A stretch of DNA of 64,000 nucleotides from Tetraselmis striata (lineage: Eukaryota > Chlorophyta > Chlorodendrophyceae > Chlorodendrales > Chlorodendraceae). This document shows, one piece after another, positions 50,001 to 62,096 of the stretch. The first letter of the stretch is position 1. Each line of letters starts with the position of its first letter. A model generated the notes under the pieces. The model worked only from the letters and a program-made list of their open reading frames with translations. It was not told the DNA's origin and ran no database searches. A program made the position numbers and the translations under genes. The stretch lies in assembly GCA_006384855.1 (NCBI GenBank), contig VCJN01002997.1:62001-126000 (forward strand), written 5' to 3'.

Positions 50001-51187
50001 AAACATGACATAACAACATAATAACTCAATACCCAATATAATAAACTCAATACTCAATAACATAATAGCATAACAAATATCATGATAACTCAATACCCAA
50101 TGCTCAATACTCAATACCCAATAACATAATAACTCAATGACATGATAACATTACATAATAATTGGGCATTCGGGGTATCTACCATGCGCAGATGGCGGAA
50201 TTGTGTGGCAAATACGTTAGTTGCAAGGCCAAACAATGTTTCATAGGTGCTTGAATACCTAGTCGAAAATGTGATTAGTACCTATTTGAAAATTTGGGTG
50301 GAAGGGGTCACATGTGACCCCCGCTTCAGCTTCGATAGACGTTATGATTGCGTTGCTTGTGGATGTGTGACGCATATTAAGCAGAATCTACATAGGTAAA
50401 CAACATGTGTGTGCATTCACGTCCTGCGCTCACCGCCGGGGCGCCACGGACAGATCCCACTCACACCCGGCTCGCGATGCGCCGGCCCCGCTGCCCGTGG
50501 CGCGCCCAGGGTGGCGAGGGCTTCATGTGCCCCAAGTGCAACGAGGTGACGACAGCGACCAAGCGGCTGCGCATTCACCGCTTCCCCAACACGCTGATGG
50601 TGCACCTCAAGCGCTTCAAGTCGGGGAAGATCAGCGTGACCAAGATCCGCGAGTTTGTGGCGTACCCCGCGGCGGACCTGCGCCTGCACAGCTTCGCCAC
50701 GGAGGAGAGCGGCTGCGCCAAGGGCCGCGCCACGTACGACCTGGTGGGGCAGTGCCTGCACGCCGGCTCCATGGCGGCGGGCCACTACACCAGCATCTGC
50801 CGCGTGGAGGAGCCCGGCGGCGGCGACTCGGCGGCATGGCACCTCTTCAACGACGAGCGCGTCACCGGGCTAGACGACACCCGGCTGGTCAGCCCCTCGG
50901 CGTACGTCCTCCTCTACAGCCTGCGCCCCGCCCGAGGACGGCGCGGCCGGGAAGGCGCGCCGGCGGGCGGCCAGGGCGCGCCTCCACAGGGGGTCGGCAA
51001 GCAGCACGAGCACGATACTGTCCCGCCTGAGCGGCGGCCTGGCCCGTCTGAGCGGCTCCTCATTGCGCTGAGCCCGCCCTGCCACGCAAGGCGAGGCGTC
51101 TTGGACGCCCCGCCACGAACTTGTAATCAGGGCTTTGCACTTGGGCGTCAGGACAATTTCGGGGCTTCCGGCGCAAAGTTGCTGTAG
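46539..51187 (+). CDS. Ubiquitin-specific protease (USP/UBP family)
   Basis: Cysteine protease that removes ubiquitin from proteins. Exons: 46539-46691, 47448-48386, 48894-49190 and 50510-51187, all in phase 0 and closing to TAG at 51185. The Cys box is GLKNLGNTCFINVALQCL (Cys codon 47514-47516). The QQD-type box is GGQHDCQEIMRLLMNSLHEDL, split from the Cys box by about 230 extra residues that include an Asp/Thr stretch and a Gly-Glu repeat. A zinc-binding pair follows, CHRC and later CPKC. The His box is HAGSMAAGHYTSICR with WHLFNDERVTGLD, then AYVLLYSL. A charged tail of about 80 residues follows. The N-terminus is incomplete: one more exon may lie at 46442-46489, but the gap to 46539 would be only about 46 bases. 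Intron 3 is 1.3 kb and repeat-bearing. Confidence 0.88.
46961..46999. repeat. CA dinucleotide microsatellite
   Basis: About 18 CA units in the protease intron between 46692 and 47447, followed by CACAGA variants and an AT-rich stretch. Confidence 0.9.
49995..50165. repeat. AT-rich tandem repeat in protease intron 3
   Basis: Repeated variants of ATAACTCAATACCCAATA and CATAATAACTCAATAC over about 170 bases. It is flanked by the palindrome TCACATGTGA near 49920 and again near 50309, where the longer GGGGTCACATGTGACCCC is perfect. Confidence 0.65.
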
Positions 51188-53737
51188 ACCCGCCGGGCGG
51201 CGTGATCGTCAGGTATACGAAACAGTAGGCATGGTCGTACCCGAGGCACGTGAGCCCGGCGGCCTCTTGACAGACATTGAAACACGACATTGAGAGGATG
51301 TGGGTCGCCTAATGATGGGCCCGGCCAGTCGTCGCCGCTCTTGAGACTGGCAAAGGCTTCAGCCGTATCGCCGGGACGATTGACTAGACCATCCTCGCCA
51401 CGTGCGCACGCGGTGCGTGGCGCCAAGCGGCACAGCTGCCGCCTTTGAAGATGCCAGCGCGGGCGGTTGGCGCCACGTGTAGCATCATCTTGTGGCGTGC
51501 TCCCCGCCGAGGAGTGGCGCAACGGCGTGGAGGGGAGGTCTGCGCTAGCTCTATGGCTGGCTTGTTTGGGTGAGATGCATGTTAACTACACAGCAGCGGC
51601 GATTTGCTTGGGTGCGCTGCGTACAAGCATGGACTGGTGCCATTTCCGCCAGCAGCGGCCAGGCCCCGGGTGCCCAGGAACCATCTTCCTAGCAGACACA
51701 CCACGGAGCCGCTTCTACGACTGGGATAATGTATCGGAAATAACATCTTGGAAATTTCCCGGAAATGGATCTGAAGATCTGAAGACCCCGCGGGAATAGA
51801 AACGATGTATTCCTGGAAATAGGAATTTTTCGCGGAAATATAGTAGTGAAATACGGTGATACATGAGTACATTTCGGGAAATCAGCATGACACATTCCCG
51901 GAAATAGAGAAGGCACATTCCCAGAAATTCTCAGAAAGGCACATTCCCGGGAATAGAAAAGGCACATTGTATAAATAGGCAATATTTGCTCCTGGTTTTA
52001 GCTAGAAGGGGGCCCGGGGGGGGGGGGTGGGGGGGGGGGGGGGGGGGGGGGGGGCGCAGATTTTTGCACACGCGACCGATGATGCGAGGGCAGGCAGCGC
52101 CGTCCTTGCCGCCGATGCCGGTGTTCATGCTCGCTCCGCACGGACCCACAACCCGTGTGCCAGCCGCCGCCCGAAACATTCACGCCATATAACACTGGCT
52201 GCGGCAGTACTAACAACTTAGAAACATGCTCAGGCATGCCGCAAGTTGCAACGTCGCAAGTCGCAAGTCGCGAACGGTCCCGGGGACAAAAAAATAAAAC
52301 TACTACAGGTACCAGCATGCTGCGCGTACCATATCCAGGTACTCGTACTCGTACGATGATTACGAGGACTTCCCTCCGTCATCATCGATCGTCCGAGATT
52401 TAACGACTTGCCCGGTTCGCCCTGGAAATAAGCGCAAGCTTTGACCGTAATCCCGATGGATGTAGTCAATATTGTGTTTTCCGCGAGAATATAAACGCGT
52501 TCGGTTTCGCGCGATCCCGGATGTCTACAAGCGCTGCCCGCTGCGGAGTAGCCACGCGATCTAATATTACCATCCAGCGCAGACTGCCCCGCGCCACCAC
52601 CCCAGCACAGCCTCTGCGAAACGCCGCCCAGCGGCAACACCACGTCCCAACGGCAACAGTGATCAAATTCACACGACGATCTCATCCATATTTTCAAAAA
52701 GGTAGGCCCTGTTCAGTGTGGGCGTGTTGGCATGGCAACGTAGCGCACGTGTTTGCGGACGCCGGGAAGGGGGCTAGGCGGGGCACACGCAGCAGGCTGC
52801 CGTCGCTGCGATTGTCAGCGTAACACTCGAGCGGCAGCCCCCTCATGCACCCGGGTGGGGTGCCCGTACTGATGCACATGTTGCGGAGCTCAGAGCCAAT
52901 CTATTCTCCTCCGCACTTCGGCGTAGCCGGCTGCGTTTTCCATTGTCTGGGTTGCGTGTGATACTGTGTTCGCACGCAGTCGACAGTGGTCGGCGCGTTA
53001 GTAAAATGTCCGCGGCAGCTCCGGCGGGAGAAAAATGCACTTCGCACGAAGTCGAACTCGAGTCCCCGGGCCAGAGGCAGCTCTCGTCCACGCCATGATG
53101 GTGCAGGGTAGATCCCCAGCAGGCGTTAAACGGGTGCAACTGTCTTGGCGCAGTAGCTGTCGCGATTTGCTACTCCGTAGCGGCGCACTGCGTCCGTCCT
53201 CTCAGCTTGCCCACCCGGCATCGCGATGAGCAGGGGCAGCGGCCGCTGCGCGAATCGTCAAATCTCGGACGATATGTTCGCAGGTACTCGCTACGTATGT
53301 AGTAGGGTACTAATACCAGCGCGAACACATCCCAATATAAAAATTAATCCTTAGTCGTAGCAGCTCACGCCAGCTCGCGCGGATGTCAGCAGCAGTATCA
53401 GATGCATGCTGCGCAACTGCAACGGACCAGCGCAGTCTCGCGACGCAAAATATGCTTGCTGTGGGCGAGGCGGCAGTCAAGAAGGTATGCCATACGCATT
53501 TGCCAAGGCGCGTCGCCGGGGCGTCGCAGCACACGACTGATGTACGGTCGGACAGTGGTAGTGTATTAAGCCGCTCGGGGCGGGGATCCCCGTCAGCGCA
53601 CCTCGCCTCCCGCGACGACGATAGCTTTTCCTCTGAGGCGCGGGGGGGGGGGGGGGGGGGGGGGGCACCGTTTTCGGGCAATCTTTAGCGCTTAAAGGCT
53701 CCAAGTTCCTTGCCCTTGATACCGTGCATGCGCTGAC
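51188..53737. other. Intergenic region with tandem repeat and homopolymer tracts
   Basis: No gene was recognised. 51720-51980 is a tandem repeat, listed separately. G tracts lie at 52018-52054 and 53641-53665. A copy of ATCGTCCGAGATTT at about 52390 and its reverse complement at about 53256 bound roughly 880 bases, but the match is only about 19 bases. Confidence 0.35.
51720..51980. repeat. Degenerate tandem repeat around TTCCCGGAAATAGA
   Basis: Six or more variants of a unit of about 22-35 bases. The clearest are GGCACATTCCCGGAAATAGA-like copies near 51890-51975; the left ones are more diverged and partly symmetric (TTCCCGGAA is close to a palindrome). Confidence 0.6.
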
Positions 53738-55411
53738 ATGAAGCTGGCCCGGCACCGACCAGCAGGCGACCTCATGTCTGAGACGAGCAGGCCCGGCCGG
53801 GTCTCGACGAGGAAGAAGCGTCCGCCAAGTCATCTACGCACGCCCTCTCCGGAAGCAATTCCACTGTCTCGACAGACGAAGCGCCAACGCCCAGAGGCAT
53901 CATCTGAGGTCCTGCCAGCCAAGCGACCATGTTTGCCTGCGGCCAACGCCGACGTGTCAGGTGAGCTTCGCCGCTCCATTCACAGCTTGCCCGGATACAA
54001 GGCCCCTCGAAAGCCGGCTTCATGCAAGTGCTCCTTAATACTTCGTCTCTGCTCCTTATCTCCACCAGTGGCACGAGTATGCAGACCCCCTTCATCTGTA
54101 CGAATGAATACGTGCAATCTTGTCATTTTATATCGATGTGTTGGCAGTGCAGGCTGCCAACAGTTCCTAGTACGTAATTCCTGCTTGGCAAACTCAGGGA
54201 AGCCAATACCTAGAAACATAGTGGTCGGAGTACGTGTGCACACCACTGAGTTCCGGCGCATGCACGTATTCGTTTAAGGAGTCGGTACCCCTTACTACGC
54301 GCCATAGAAATATATGGGCAAGCACATTTCAACAAATGTCTGCAACTTCTATGTCGTTTATTTGTACAGGATGTGTAAATATAGATTGACTGATGCGGCT
54401 GCCCTCGGAAATTTGACAGGAATCTCGTCTGGCGGAAAGGGCAGTGCGGCTCCGAAGAAGCGGGCCAAGAAGGGCAGCACCCCAGGTGTCTTGAAGGGGG
54501 CGACTCCCCGGGCAGCGCTGCTCCGATTCTGCGCCGGCACCAGCACGGTGCGCGGGAAGACCGTCAGCCTGATGAAGGTGGAGCCGTGCTGGGCGCAGTG
54601 CGTGGCCATGATGCCGCCGGACGAGGAGCCGCCCCCGGTCTACTCGTTCGCCCCCAAGGACGACGCGGCTCAGCTGCTCACGGACTACATTACCCGCTAC
54701 ACCAGTTGCTCAGACATCGTCACGCAGGACGTGTGCAGCAGCAAGAGCACAGACGACGGTGACCGCGCGCTATTTTTCCTCCCGAAGGGCAACCATCACT
54801 CCGGTGGCTATGAAATCACCGACCGCTTCAGGAAGATTCTTGCTGGCAAGCCCTGGCCCCCCGTGCCGCCTGTGACTGTGAAGGACGCTGATGGCAATGA
54901 CGTGCTGAAGCTCCCTGACCGCCGGCGCGAAGGGTACGACTACAGCAGGCCCAAGAATTGGAAGGAGCTCCAGGCAGCGGATCGCAAAATTGGCTCCGCG
55001 GCACCGCCAGCTCCGCCAGAACGCGCCTATGAGGAGCCCGCTGCCGCCACGGAGGCCCCTCAACCCCCCGTCATCCCACCAAAGAAGCGGCCCCTGCGCG
55101 AGCTGCCTGCCCCCAACACCCCGCCGACGGGCATAATGCAGTCCGGTGCCCAGAAGCTTGCACCGGCACGCAAGGCCTCTCTTCCCCACAAGCCGCCCCC
55201 TGGCCTCCTGTATCGTCCAGGCATGTACCACAGGGTGGATGCGCTGGTGGAGGCCGCCAGGATTGCGGCACAAGCGCCGGACTGCCAAGCTGACTCAGCC
55301 AAGGAACACCCCCGTGAAGGTGGCAGACTTCCCATTCCAGTGCATCTAGCAAAGGAGCTCTTCCCCTCAGCAGGGCATCAGCGGCTGCTGCAGGCCTTGT
55401 GCCATTGCTGA
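53738..55411 (+). CDS. Unrecognised protein family, copy 1
   Basis: I do not recognise the family. Two exons, 53738-53960 and 54420-55411, join in phase 1 to give 404 residues ending in CHC and TGA. The N-terminus is rich in Arg, Pro and Ser (RQTKRQRPEASS), followed by a basic KKRAKKG that could be a nuclear signal. A conserved block of about 110 residues follows: ALLRFCAGT, CWAQCVAMMPP, EEPPPVYSF, then ALFFLPK and GKPWPPV. A proline-rich linker leads to a second conserved block, LLYRPGMY with DALVEAA. Copies 2 and 3 on the other strand share both blocks and the intron position. Five cysteines in the first block are the same in all copies that cover it. No transmembrane segment or signal peptide was seen. 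Confidence 0.65.
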
Positions 55412-57907
55412 GCGCGGCAGCAATCACCGGAAGGCAGACGCGCAGAACAGCAGCATGATGACTACTGGCCGCCCACCAATGATCATGGTGATGTGACTGC
55501 CGGCAGACACGGAATTGCGCAGATGCGCAATGCCATGTCAGAGTTGCGGTCATCCCCCTCGGTCATCCTGCCCTCGACAGCTGCAGCTGGCATGACTTCA
55601 CCAGCGGAGCATGACGGCATCGCTCAGAAGCGTCCCCAACGGTGCCTAGTGCTCCCGACAAAAAAAAAACGCTCACCGTTGGATTTTTTATTTCTTCATT
55701 TTTTATTACTTTCCCAGCCCATCAATAAATTTAGCAATGATGATGGTGCGGTTGGTTGCAGTATTGGCCGCATAACGACGTGCTGGCAAATGCTGATGAC
55801 AGTGGCAGCTAATGTGTTTAATCATCCGCGCCATTTAATCATTCGGTCGTCCTTTGAGCCGTAACTGCACCATGATCGCATCACCTTTTTCGCAAGTATT
55901 CAATTTCCATAGCACCGCTCACGTGAAATTACAAGTGCTAAACCACGATTCGGACGACGGACACATTAAAACCAGTGTAATTATACAATGCCGATACTAC
56001 TATAAGAAGACGATGCAACACAGCATGCGCGGCCAATCATAAAGTATATCGTCTGCCGCATCACTGAGCGCGTGACGTGTAGCATTCATTATAGTTAACA
56101 ATAGTCGCTATATGTATAATACGGCGGCTGTATATGGCGCCCGCGGCAGCAGCAGCATGACGCACGCTAGCAAGTCAGACGCGCGTCGCGCGAATCAGGC
56201 TCTAAATTATCGTCTTATCGCAGCAGCGCACTGCGTAGCACACGGACATTAGACGACAGCGGCGGGAATTCGTAGCAGCCGGTCTTTTGCTACTGCTGCA
56301 TTATTATGCTATATCATTATTTGCGGTAGTATAGAGATGATATACGAAGACAGTTATATTTTTCAGTCATAACCAATTTATAATACAATCCGCCAGCAGC
56401 AGCAGCATGAATATTAACAATAACTCCGCATTTTAAAGCATATATGGAAGGGTACCAATACGAAAAGTGATGCGTTGTTTAGTATATCACAAATTAAATC
56501 GCGCTATTATTACAGCAGCAGGACCTGCTGGTTACATTTACTTCGCAGCATAACAATCAATTAATAACAAGTGAAGTATAAAGTATGACTCGGCGCGTAC
56601 TGCTGCAAGATTAATGTTGTATACCTATGATAATGTATATGTACTCGCTGATGCTACCGTAGTTATTCGATATATTTAATTAGCAAAACTCGTGATTTTA
56701 TTATCATTCAGCAGCATGTGTGCGGCACCTTATTTACATCTCCACTCGTCACTGGATATCGGCTCCTCCAAGACGCACGCGATGCAATGACAACATCGCA
56801 TCGGAAAATCGTTTCGGTGCAGGAGGGTCGTCTGCATGCAGGGACAGAAATCATATATAATAAAGCGCAGATATATATATGCAGCATGTTACTATCGCAT
56901 TGATATTTGCGACGATAAGTCATGGCGCGCGCTGTGCCGAAGCTAGCCCCCTACTGTATATGACCCCTCCGAGAATACACATCGTACATTGATATAACAC
57001 GTAATTTCGCCCGTCTGCACCAGGCCATCATAATTAATTGAGACTTGCTGCTGCTTTCGCTGCAAAGCGCTCAACGAAATAACATGCCGATCGTTGACAA
57101 TATTTATCTCCCGGAGAGTAGTGCTACACTGAATGGCTGCGGCAACAACAAAATAAGTCTTTCATTTATTATCAGCAGTTAACAGAGCATTACGTTGCTA
57201 TTCGTATGCCGTCGAAGTTGTCAATCATGACGCATATGCTACATGTTTCCAAGTCGTGCGATTTTCGCAGTAGTATATATGTACTTAACAGCAGTAGGAT
57301 TATGTACGATTCGTCATCAGCCATCATTATAATACCGAGAGCTCATCCCGAGAGCTAATAATTTCATGTGTATTGCTGGCTAAGCCACCATGTCACAGAC
57401 ACATTTCTAACGAGAAAGAAGTAATGCTGCGGCGATTTATTGCGTGCCGGCCGCATAGCATTGGCAAATGAGGCGGCAGCAAGTGTTCCCAATAAATGGC
57501 GTTCCCGATGGCAGTCTCAGCAATACACATAATAAGCTAACGCCTTACTGGCGGAATCATAAAAAATATCTTTTTTATAAGCAGCACTATATGCAGTCGG
57601 CACGCGCTGCCATGACAAGACACAATACCGCTGAAAATAACAACGTCGCAATTTTATTACAACTCTTTGCTGCGTATATTGTGACAGTCTCGCCAAGCAA
57701 CTGCGCAACACAAACTACTCCATTGAAGTGGCTGATAAATTGGCGAAAGAAAATATGGAATAAAAGAATAAACATTGGGGCCTTCCTTTGATTCATGACG
57801 CGGAGACACCGCCGTCACGGCGCCCAAGTGGTCCAAAGGTACACGCGCGCCTATCTGCCGGCATATGTCTTGCCACGTAGACTTGTGGCGAAAGTACACG
57901 ACTCTCA
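55412..57907. other. AT-rich gap with recurrent GCAGCA motifs
   Basis: After about 55650 the DNA is strongly AT-rich with no gene. Short GCAGCAGCATGA-like motifs recur, for example near 56149, 56396, 56513, 56706 and 56879, several of them about 120 bases apart. From about 57575 the sequence is duplicated at 63010 onward, together with the adjoining gene. Confidence 0.45.
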
Positions 57908-59182
57908 TCAGGCACCACAGCATGCCCGCTGTGGAACGCCTGAGCTCGAGCCACGCGCGAGCTGGTCCTCTGCAAACACTGCCGCCAGATTGCTGGGCAG
58001 GAGGCCCGTGGGCAGGTGCACCAGGAATCGCTCATCGCCCCCTCCCCGCGCACGGCTCTCCTCTGCGTCAGCCTGCTGGTGCTGCTTCTGTGAAGCATGC
58101 TCGGCAGCTTCAACCAGCGCGTCCATCATGAGATGCACGCCTGGCCGGTACATGGCCCTCGGGGCGCGCTGCACCTCGCGAGATGCCACTTGTGCTGGCG
58201 TGCGCCTTGCCGGCTTCCTCGGAGCACCGAGCCGCGCCACTTTATCTAGCCGGTCAATGTTGGTGACTCTCGCCTGGGGCAGACCGCGCTTCCTTCTCGG
58301 GACAGCGGGAGGGTCAGGAGAAGCGGCGGCTGCTTTAGCGCCGTGGTACTCGGCAAACAGAGAACGCCAGCCATGGGGCCGTGTGTAGTTGTAGTCGGTC
58401 CTGAGCCGGTGCGGAGCGGACAAGATTGGCTTGAGCCTGTTGTGTTCGTCTGTCTCTGGCGCCACCGGTGGCCAGGGCTTGCCGCCCAGAATCTGCTCAA
58501 AGCGCTTTGTGGTGGCGTAGCCGCCATTGCAGCGCATGTCCTTTGGGAGAAAGAAGAGGGCGCTGTCTCCGTTGTCGGCACTGGAGTTACCGCACACGTC
58601 CTCCGCGACGATGTCAGAGCAGCCGGTGTAGCACCTGATGTAGTCAGCGAGCAGCTGGGCCGCGCCGTTCTTGGGGAGGAATGAGTACACCGGTGGCGGC
58701 TCCTCACCGGGCGGCATCATGGCCACGCACTGCGCCCAGCACTCCTCCACCTCCATGACGCTGATGGCCTTCCCGCGCACGACGTTGGTCCCAGCGCAGA
58801 ATCGGAGCAGCGCACCACGGGTAGTCACCCCCGCCAGGACGCCGGGCGCGCTTCCTCTCTTGACAGGCCTGCGCAGTTCCGCCAGTGCTGCGCTGCACTG
58901 CTTGCCTGGATTCCCTACACAGGTCCAGGGCCAGGCACCCGCATCAGCGAGCTTGCACGATGCAGTTTATAAGGTGTATGTTTATTTGCGGTTGTAAGTA
59001 TGTAAAGCGGTATGGTGTCCCAGTGCCATGGAAGGCAGACATGCAGGTGCGTCAAGGTTGCATCATTCAGCTGACAACAGTGCAGCGTTACCTGGCGATG
59101 CTGCGGGACCGTTGGTGTCAGGCAGACATGGCCGCTTCCCGGCCAGGGCCTTCATGGGCGACTCTCGGCGTTGGCGCTTCAT
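57575..59182 (-). repeat. Segmental duplication unit, left copy
   Basis: Similar in the same orientation to 63010-64000, including the 3' flank (around CATTGGGGCCT and GCCGTCACGGCGCCCAAGTGG) and the coding region. By eye the coding parts are well over 90% identical and the 3' flank clearly lower. The match cannot be followed beyond the right window edge. Confidence 0.75.
57908..59182 (-). CDS. Unrecognised protein family, copy 2
   Basis: Two exons on the minus strand, 59182-59092 and 58914-57908, joined in phase 1 to give 365 residues. I chose ATG 59182 because the frame is stopped a short way upstream and MKRQR aligns with TKRQR of copy 1; copy 1 has about 45 extra residues before that point. 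Conserved parts are RFCAGTNVVRGK, CWAQCVAMMPPGEEPPPVYS, ALFFLPKD, GKPWPPV and MYRPGVHLMMDALVEAAEHA. The protein ends in RACCGA. Similarity to copy 1 is moderate overall and high in the first block, so the pair is old, while copy 3 is a recent duplicate of this one. Confidence 0.65.
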
Positions 59183-59663
59183 CTGTCGAGATTGACGAGC
59201 TCCAAAACAGGCTAGATGCTATCGCTTTGTCAAAGAAGCCCAGCTGGGTCCAGAAGGTCACGGCGCTGCGCTGCAGTGGCGGTAGAGGCATCACAACATC
59301 CATGAGTGAGTAATGGACCATGCCCGGGCGTCGTTGCGCTAATATGCTGAAAGGTGCGAAGTATCCTGGCCACCCCGCATCGTCATAGGCGCAACCCGAT
59401 AGTCTGCTACCCGCAATCAGGAGTGTCCTTGCTGAGGAGCGGAATAAGCGGCGATAGTGATGCCAGTGTGGCTGTCAAATGTTTCGCACTGTATTCTGGT
59501 ATTACCGTCGCATATCCGTCGCAATTCCATTCTCCGGCAGCAATATAAAGCACATCAAAGCCTCAGTGGCACTGCACGCAGGCCTCCACGAGCTGACACC
59601 TGGGCGCGGCGCTCCTTTTAAATGGGCGCCCGACTCGTCTGAAAGTATCGACACGGCATCGAC

Positions 59664-59980
59664 ATGGCCCCAGCAGAGCCCCAGCGGTCCATCGACATGG
59701 ACCACGCGGAAGCACTGGGCGACATGCCGAAACCGCAGGACATATATATCCCGCCGAGGTAAGCACCCCCCCCCCCCCCCCCCCCCGGCCACCCCTTATT
59801 TGGAGGAGTTGCTTCCCTCAGAGGAACGAGATGCGCGCGCTGCTCCTCGATCGGGCCGATGGCAAGCGTAATCTCACTGCTCACTTACGTGGGGCGCCGT
59901 CGACTCACCGCGTGCACGACCTACACGCGCGCTGCGTACAGCCCCCCAACGCGGGGCCGTCATATCCCCCGCGGCGGTAG
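59664..59980 (+). CDS. Possible small two-exon gene (89 residues)
   Basis: Exon 1 59664-59758 (ATG to a gtaagc donor) and exon 2 59806-59980 (to TAG) join in phase 2. The intron of 47 bases is mostly a C run, like introns of the recognised genes in this window. The product is not recognised; it contains QDIYIPP and LLLDRADGKRNLTAHL. The intron is short and no homologue is known to me, so it may be a chance model. Confidence 0.25.
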
Positions 59981-62096
59981 ACTGCACTCGGGATCCTGGC
60001 GCTTGCACGCAAAATAAAGCCTCGACAGGGACACGCACTAGCAAAGGTGAACTATCGCGCGGGCAGATACTAAGAGCTCCTGGGGCTGCCTCGTAGCACT
60101 TACCTGTAGCTGCTTTCGCTGCCGATGCTGATGGACGGCGGCGACGAGCCGACGACGGACGTGACGGCGAACGACGAGGAGCAGAGAAATACTTTAAGTA
60201 CTAGTCCGACGCTGCTTAACTCTGCTGTAGTCTACACAGATAAATGATATCCGGGATGTGACGATCCGGGCGGCCAGTAGCCCATTCCAGCGGGTCCTCC
60301 CAGCGCGGGAGCAAAGCGCCGCGAAGGAGTGGCTAGCAGCGGGCCTCGCTTGTCGTCCGGCACCTTTCCTCGCCGAAAACTTTCGACTCGCAGTGCGCGA
60401 ACTGTGCATCGCGCAGTCGTGAAGGCTGCATCTGGTTTTGGGCCATCGGTGCGGAGCAGCCCGATATATCCATTGTTATTTCTTACTGTTTTTGCCTCCC
60501 TGCCTGGCGACCTTTGCTCTCGACGACGCTTGTGTCAACCACTACCACCTTTCATACCGAAATGCTTTGGATAGAACAACAGATAAAGATGAATATCGAG
60601 CGTGACCGCCCGAGCAGGTGGAGCTCGCGGGCCGGTCTGCTCTTAAGACGGCCCGCTGCCGCTGCCCCTGCGCGCCCCATCCCTTCTGCCCCCAACCTCG
60701 AGCTGCCGGCAGCCGGCACCCGCCAGCTTCGGCGGAACGCTACCATATCCCGCCGACCCCGAGGAGAGGAAATCACCTGCTTACGGGAATTGGGGTGGGA
60801 CTTTGCGGGTGCGACCAGACGCGGCTTTGGTTCCACAGGCGGAGATGCTCTTCGCAGTGCCTGGGACGGTGTTGCTGGCGGAGCAGTCTGCGGTCGCCTC
60901 GACTGAAGTGTCGACCGAAGTCGACGGGGAGCCCTGCTGCTGCTGCTCCAATCCGATCGGCCCGCGCGCCGCGCGTCACACGCGCGCCGGCCTGCACCGC
61001 TGCGCATCGACATCAGCGTAGCATCCGCCATAATTCGGAGCTGTTCGAAGTACTTGGCGCTGTACTGACGTCGGATTTCAGCATGATGCCTAATTGCATT
61101 GCAATACAATATGTGGTAAGCAAACGGCGTTTACTCGTACGTTTTGCTTGGGCCAACCGGGCAATTGGCGGTTAAAGTTGTGTTTTGTTGCCGACTACCC
61201 GGCCGGGTACTGGTCAGCGCAGATGAGGATAATATTCATATTCGTCAATCGGTCGTGCGGTAAGAGCGACGACGAACGACAACATGTAGCGACTAGACCA
61301 TTTGCAGCTGTCGATCGGGTGATGATATAATCTTTACTCTTCGTCGACGTACGTGCCGTCGATGCATTACTCCTAATGACGATTCTTTCGCGTAATAATT
61401 GGTATCCCGTACAGAATTGAAATATGTCCCGTCTCTCCCGTGCACAGGACGATGACACGACGCGCCCGTATAGGAAAGCCGTCAGCCGTGACGGTGCTAC
61501 GAGCATTTGGCATTTAATCATTCTTGTCCGTCTTTTAATGCCTCGTGTAACTGGATCCCCGAATACGAGAAACATAGACGCTAATCACTTTGTTCCGGCT
61601 AACACCACGCGCATTTCGGCGCGTGGTATTCGACTGGTATTCGGTGTTATTGCATGTTGGAAGCTCAACCTCCTCCCCATAGCAGGATGACAATCGAACA
61701 CACGTTGGAGCAGATGTGCAGGCTAGATTCCGCCAACATCATCAATAACGTGGCGTCCTTGGATGCAAGTTAGCCACAAAATACTGCCTAGCAAGAGCAA
61801 GCCGATGCGGTGCTATCACAACGGGGCCGTTCATGTTCTGCTCGCGCTGCTCTCAGCATGACATGTTGTCCAGGGAGGGAGGCTGTGGATAGGTGGGCAG
61901 CGGCCCTCCCCCAGCTACACTCAGCCAGTTGCTTTGATCGGCTGAGCTCTTTGCAGTGACAGCGCATCTATAGCCACACATGCACAGATGTACCAATGCT
62001 TGGAGTGAGAGCAACGTACTATTTACCAACCTACCGCGCACTCATCTCCTAACGTGCCCATTATAATGACAGTGTCTGATCAACATAACGGTCCAC
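59981..62096. other. Mostly non-coding stretch, no clear gene
   Basis: Two short plus-strand frames look exon-like but cannot be tied together. One is near 60110-60243 (LLSLPMLMDGGDEPTTD, ending in TGA); the other is near 60838-61020 (AEMLFAVPGTVLLAE, with a run of four Cys, ending in TAG). Each follows an AG acceptor. The rest shows nothing recognisable. Confidence 0.3.

Noticed and set aside
53020-53110. Pol III B-box-like GAACTCGAGTCC
   Set aside because: No A-box at the right distance and no related copy noticed.
52388-53275. Inverted ATCGTCCGAGATTT motif as transposon ends
   Set aside because: Only about 19 bases match, flanks do not, and no coding or target-site evidence was seen.
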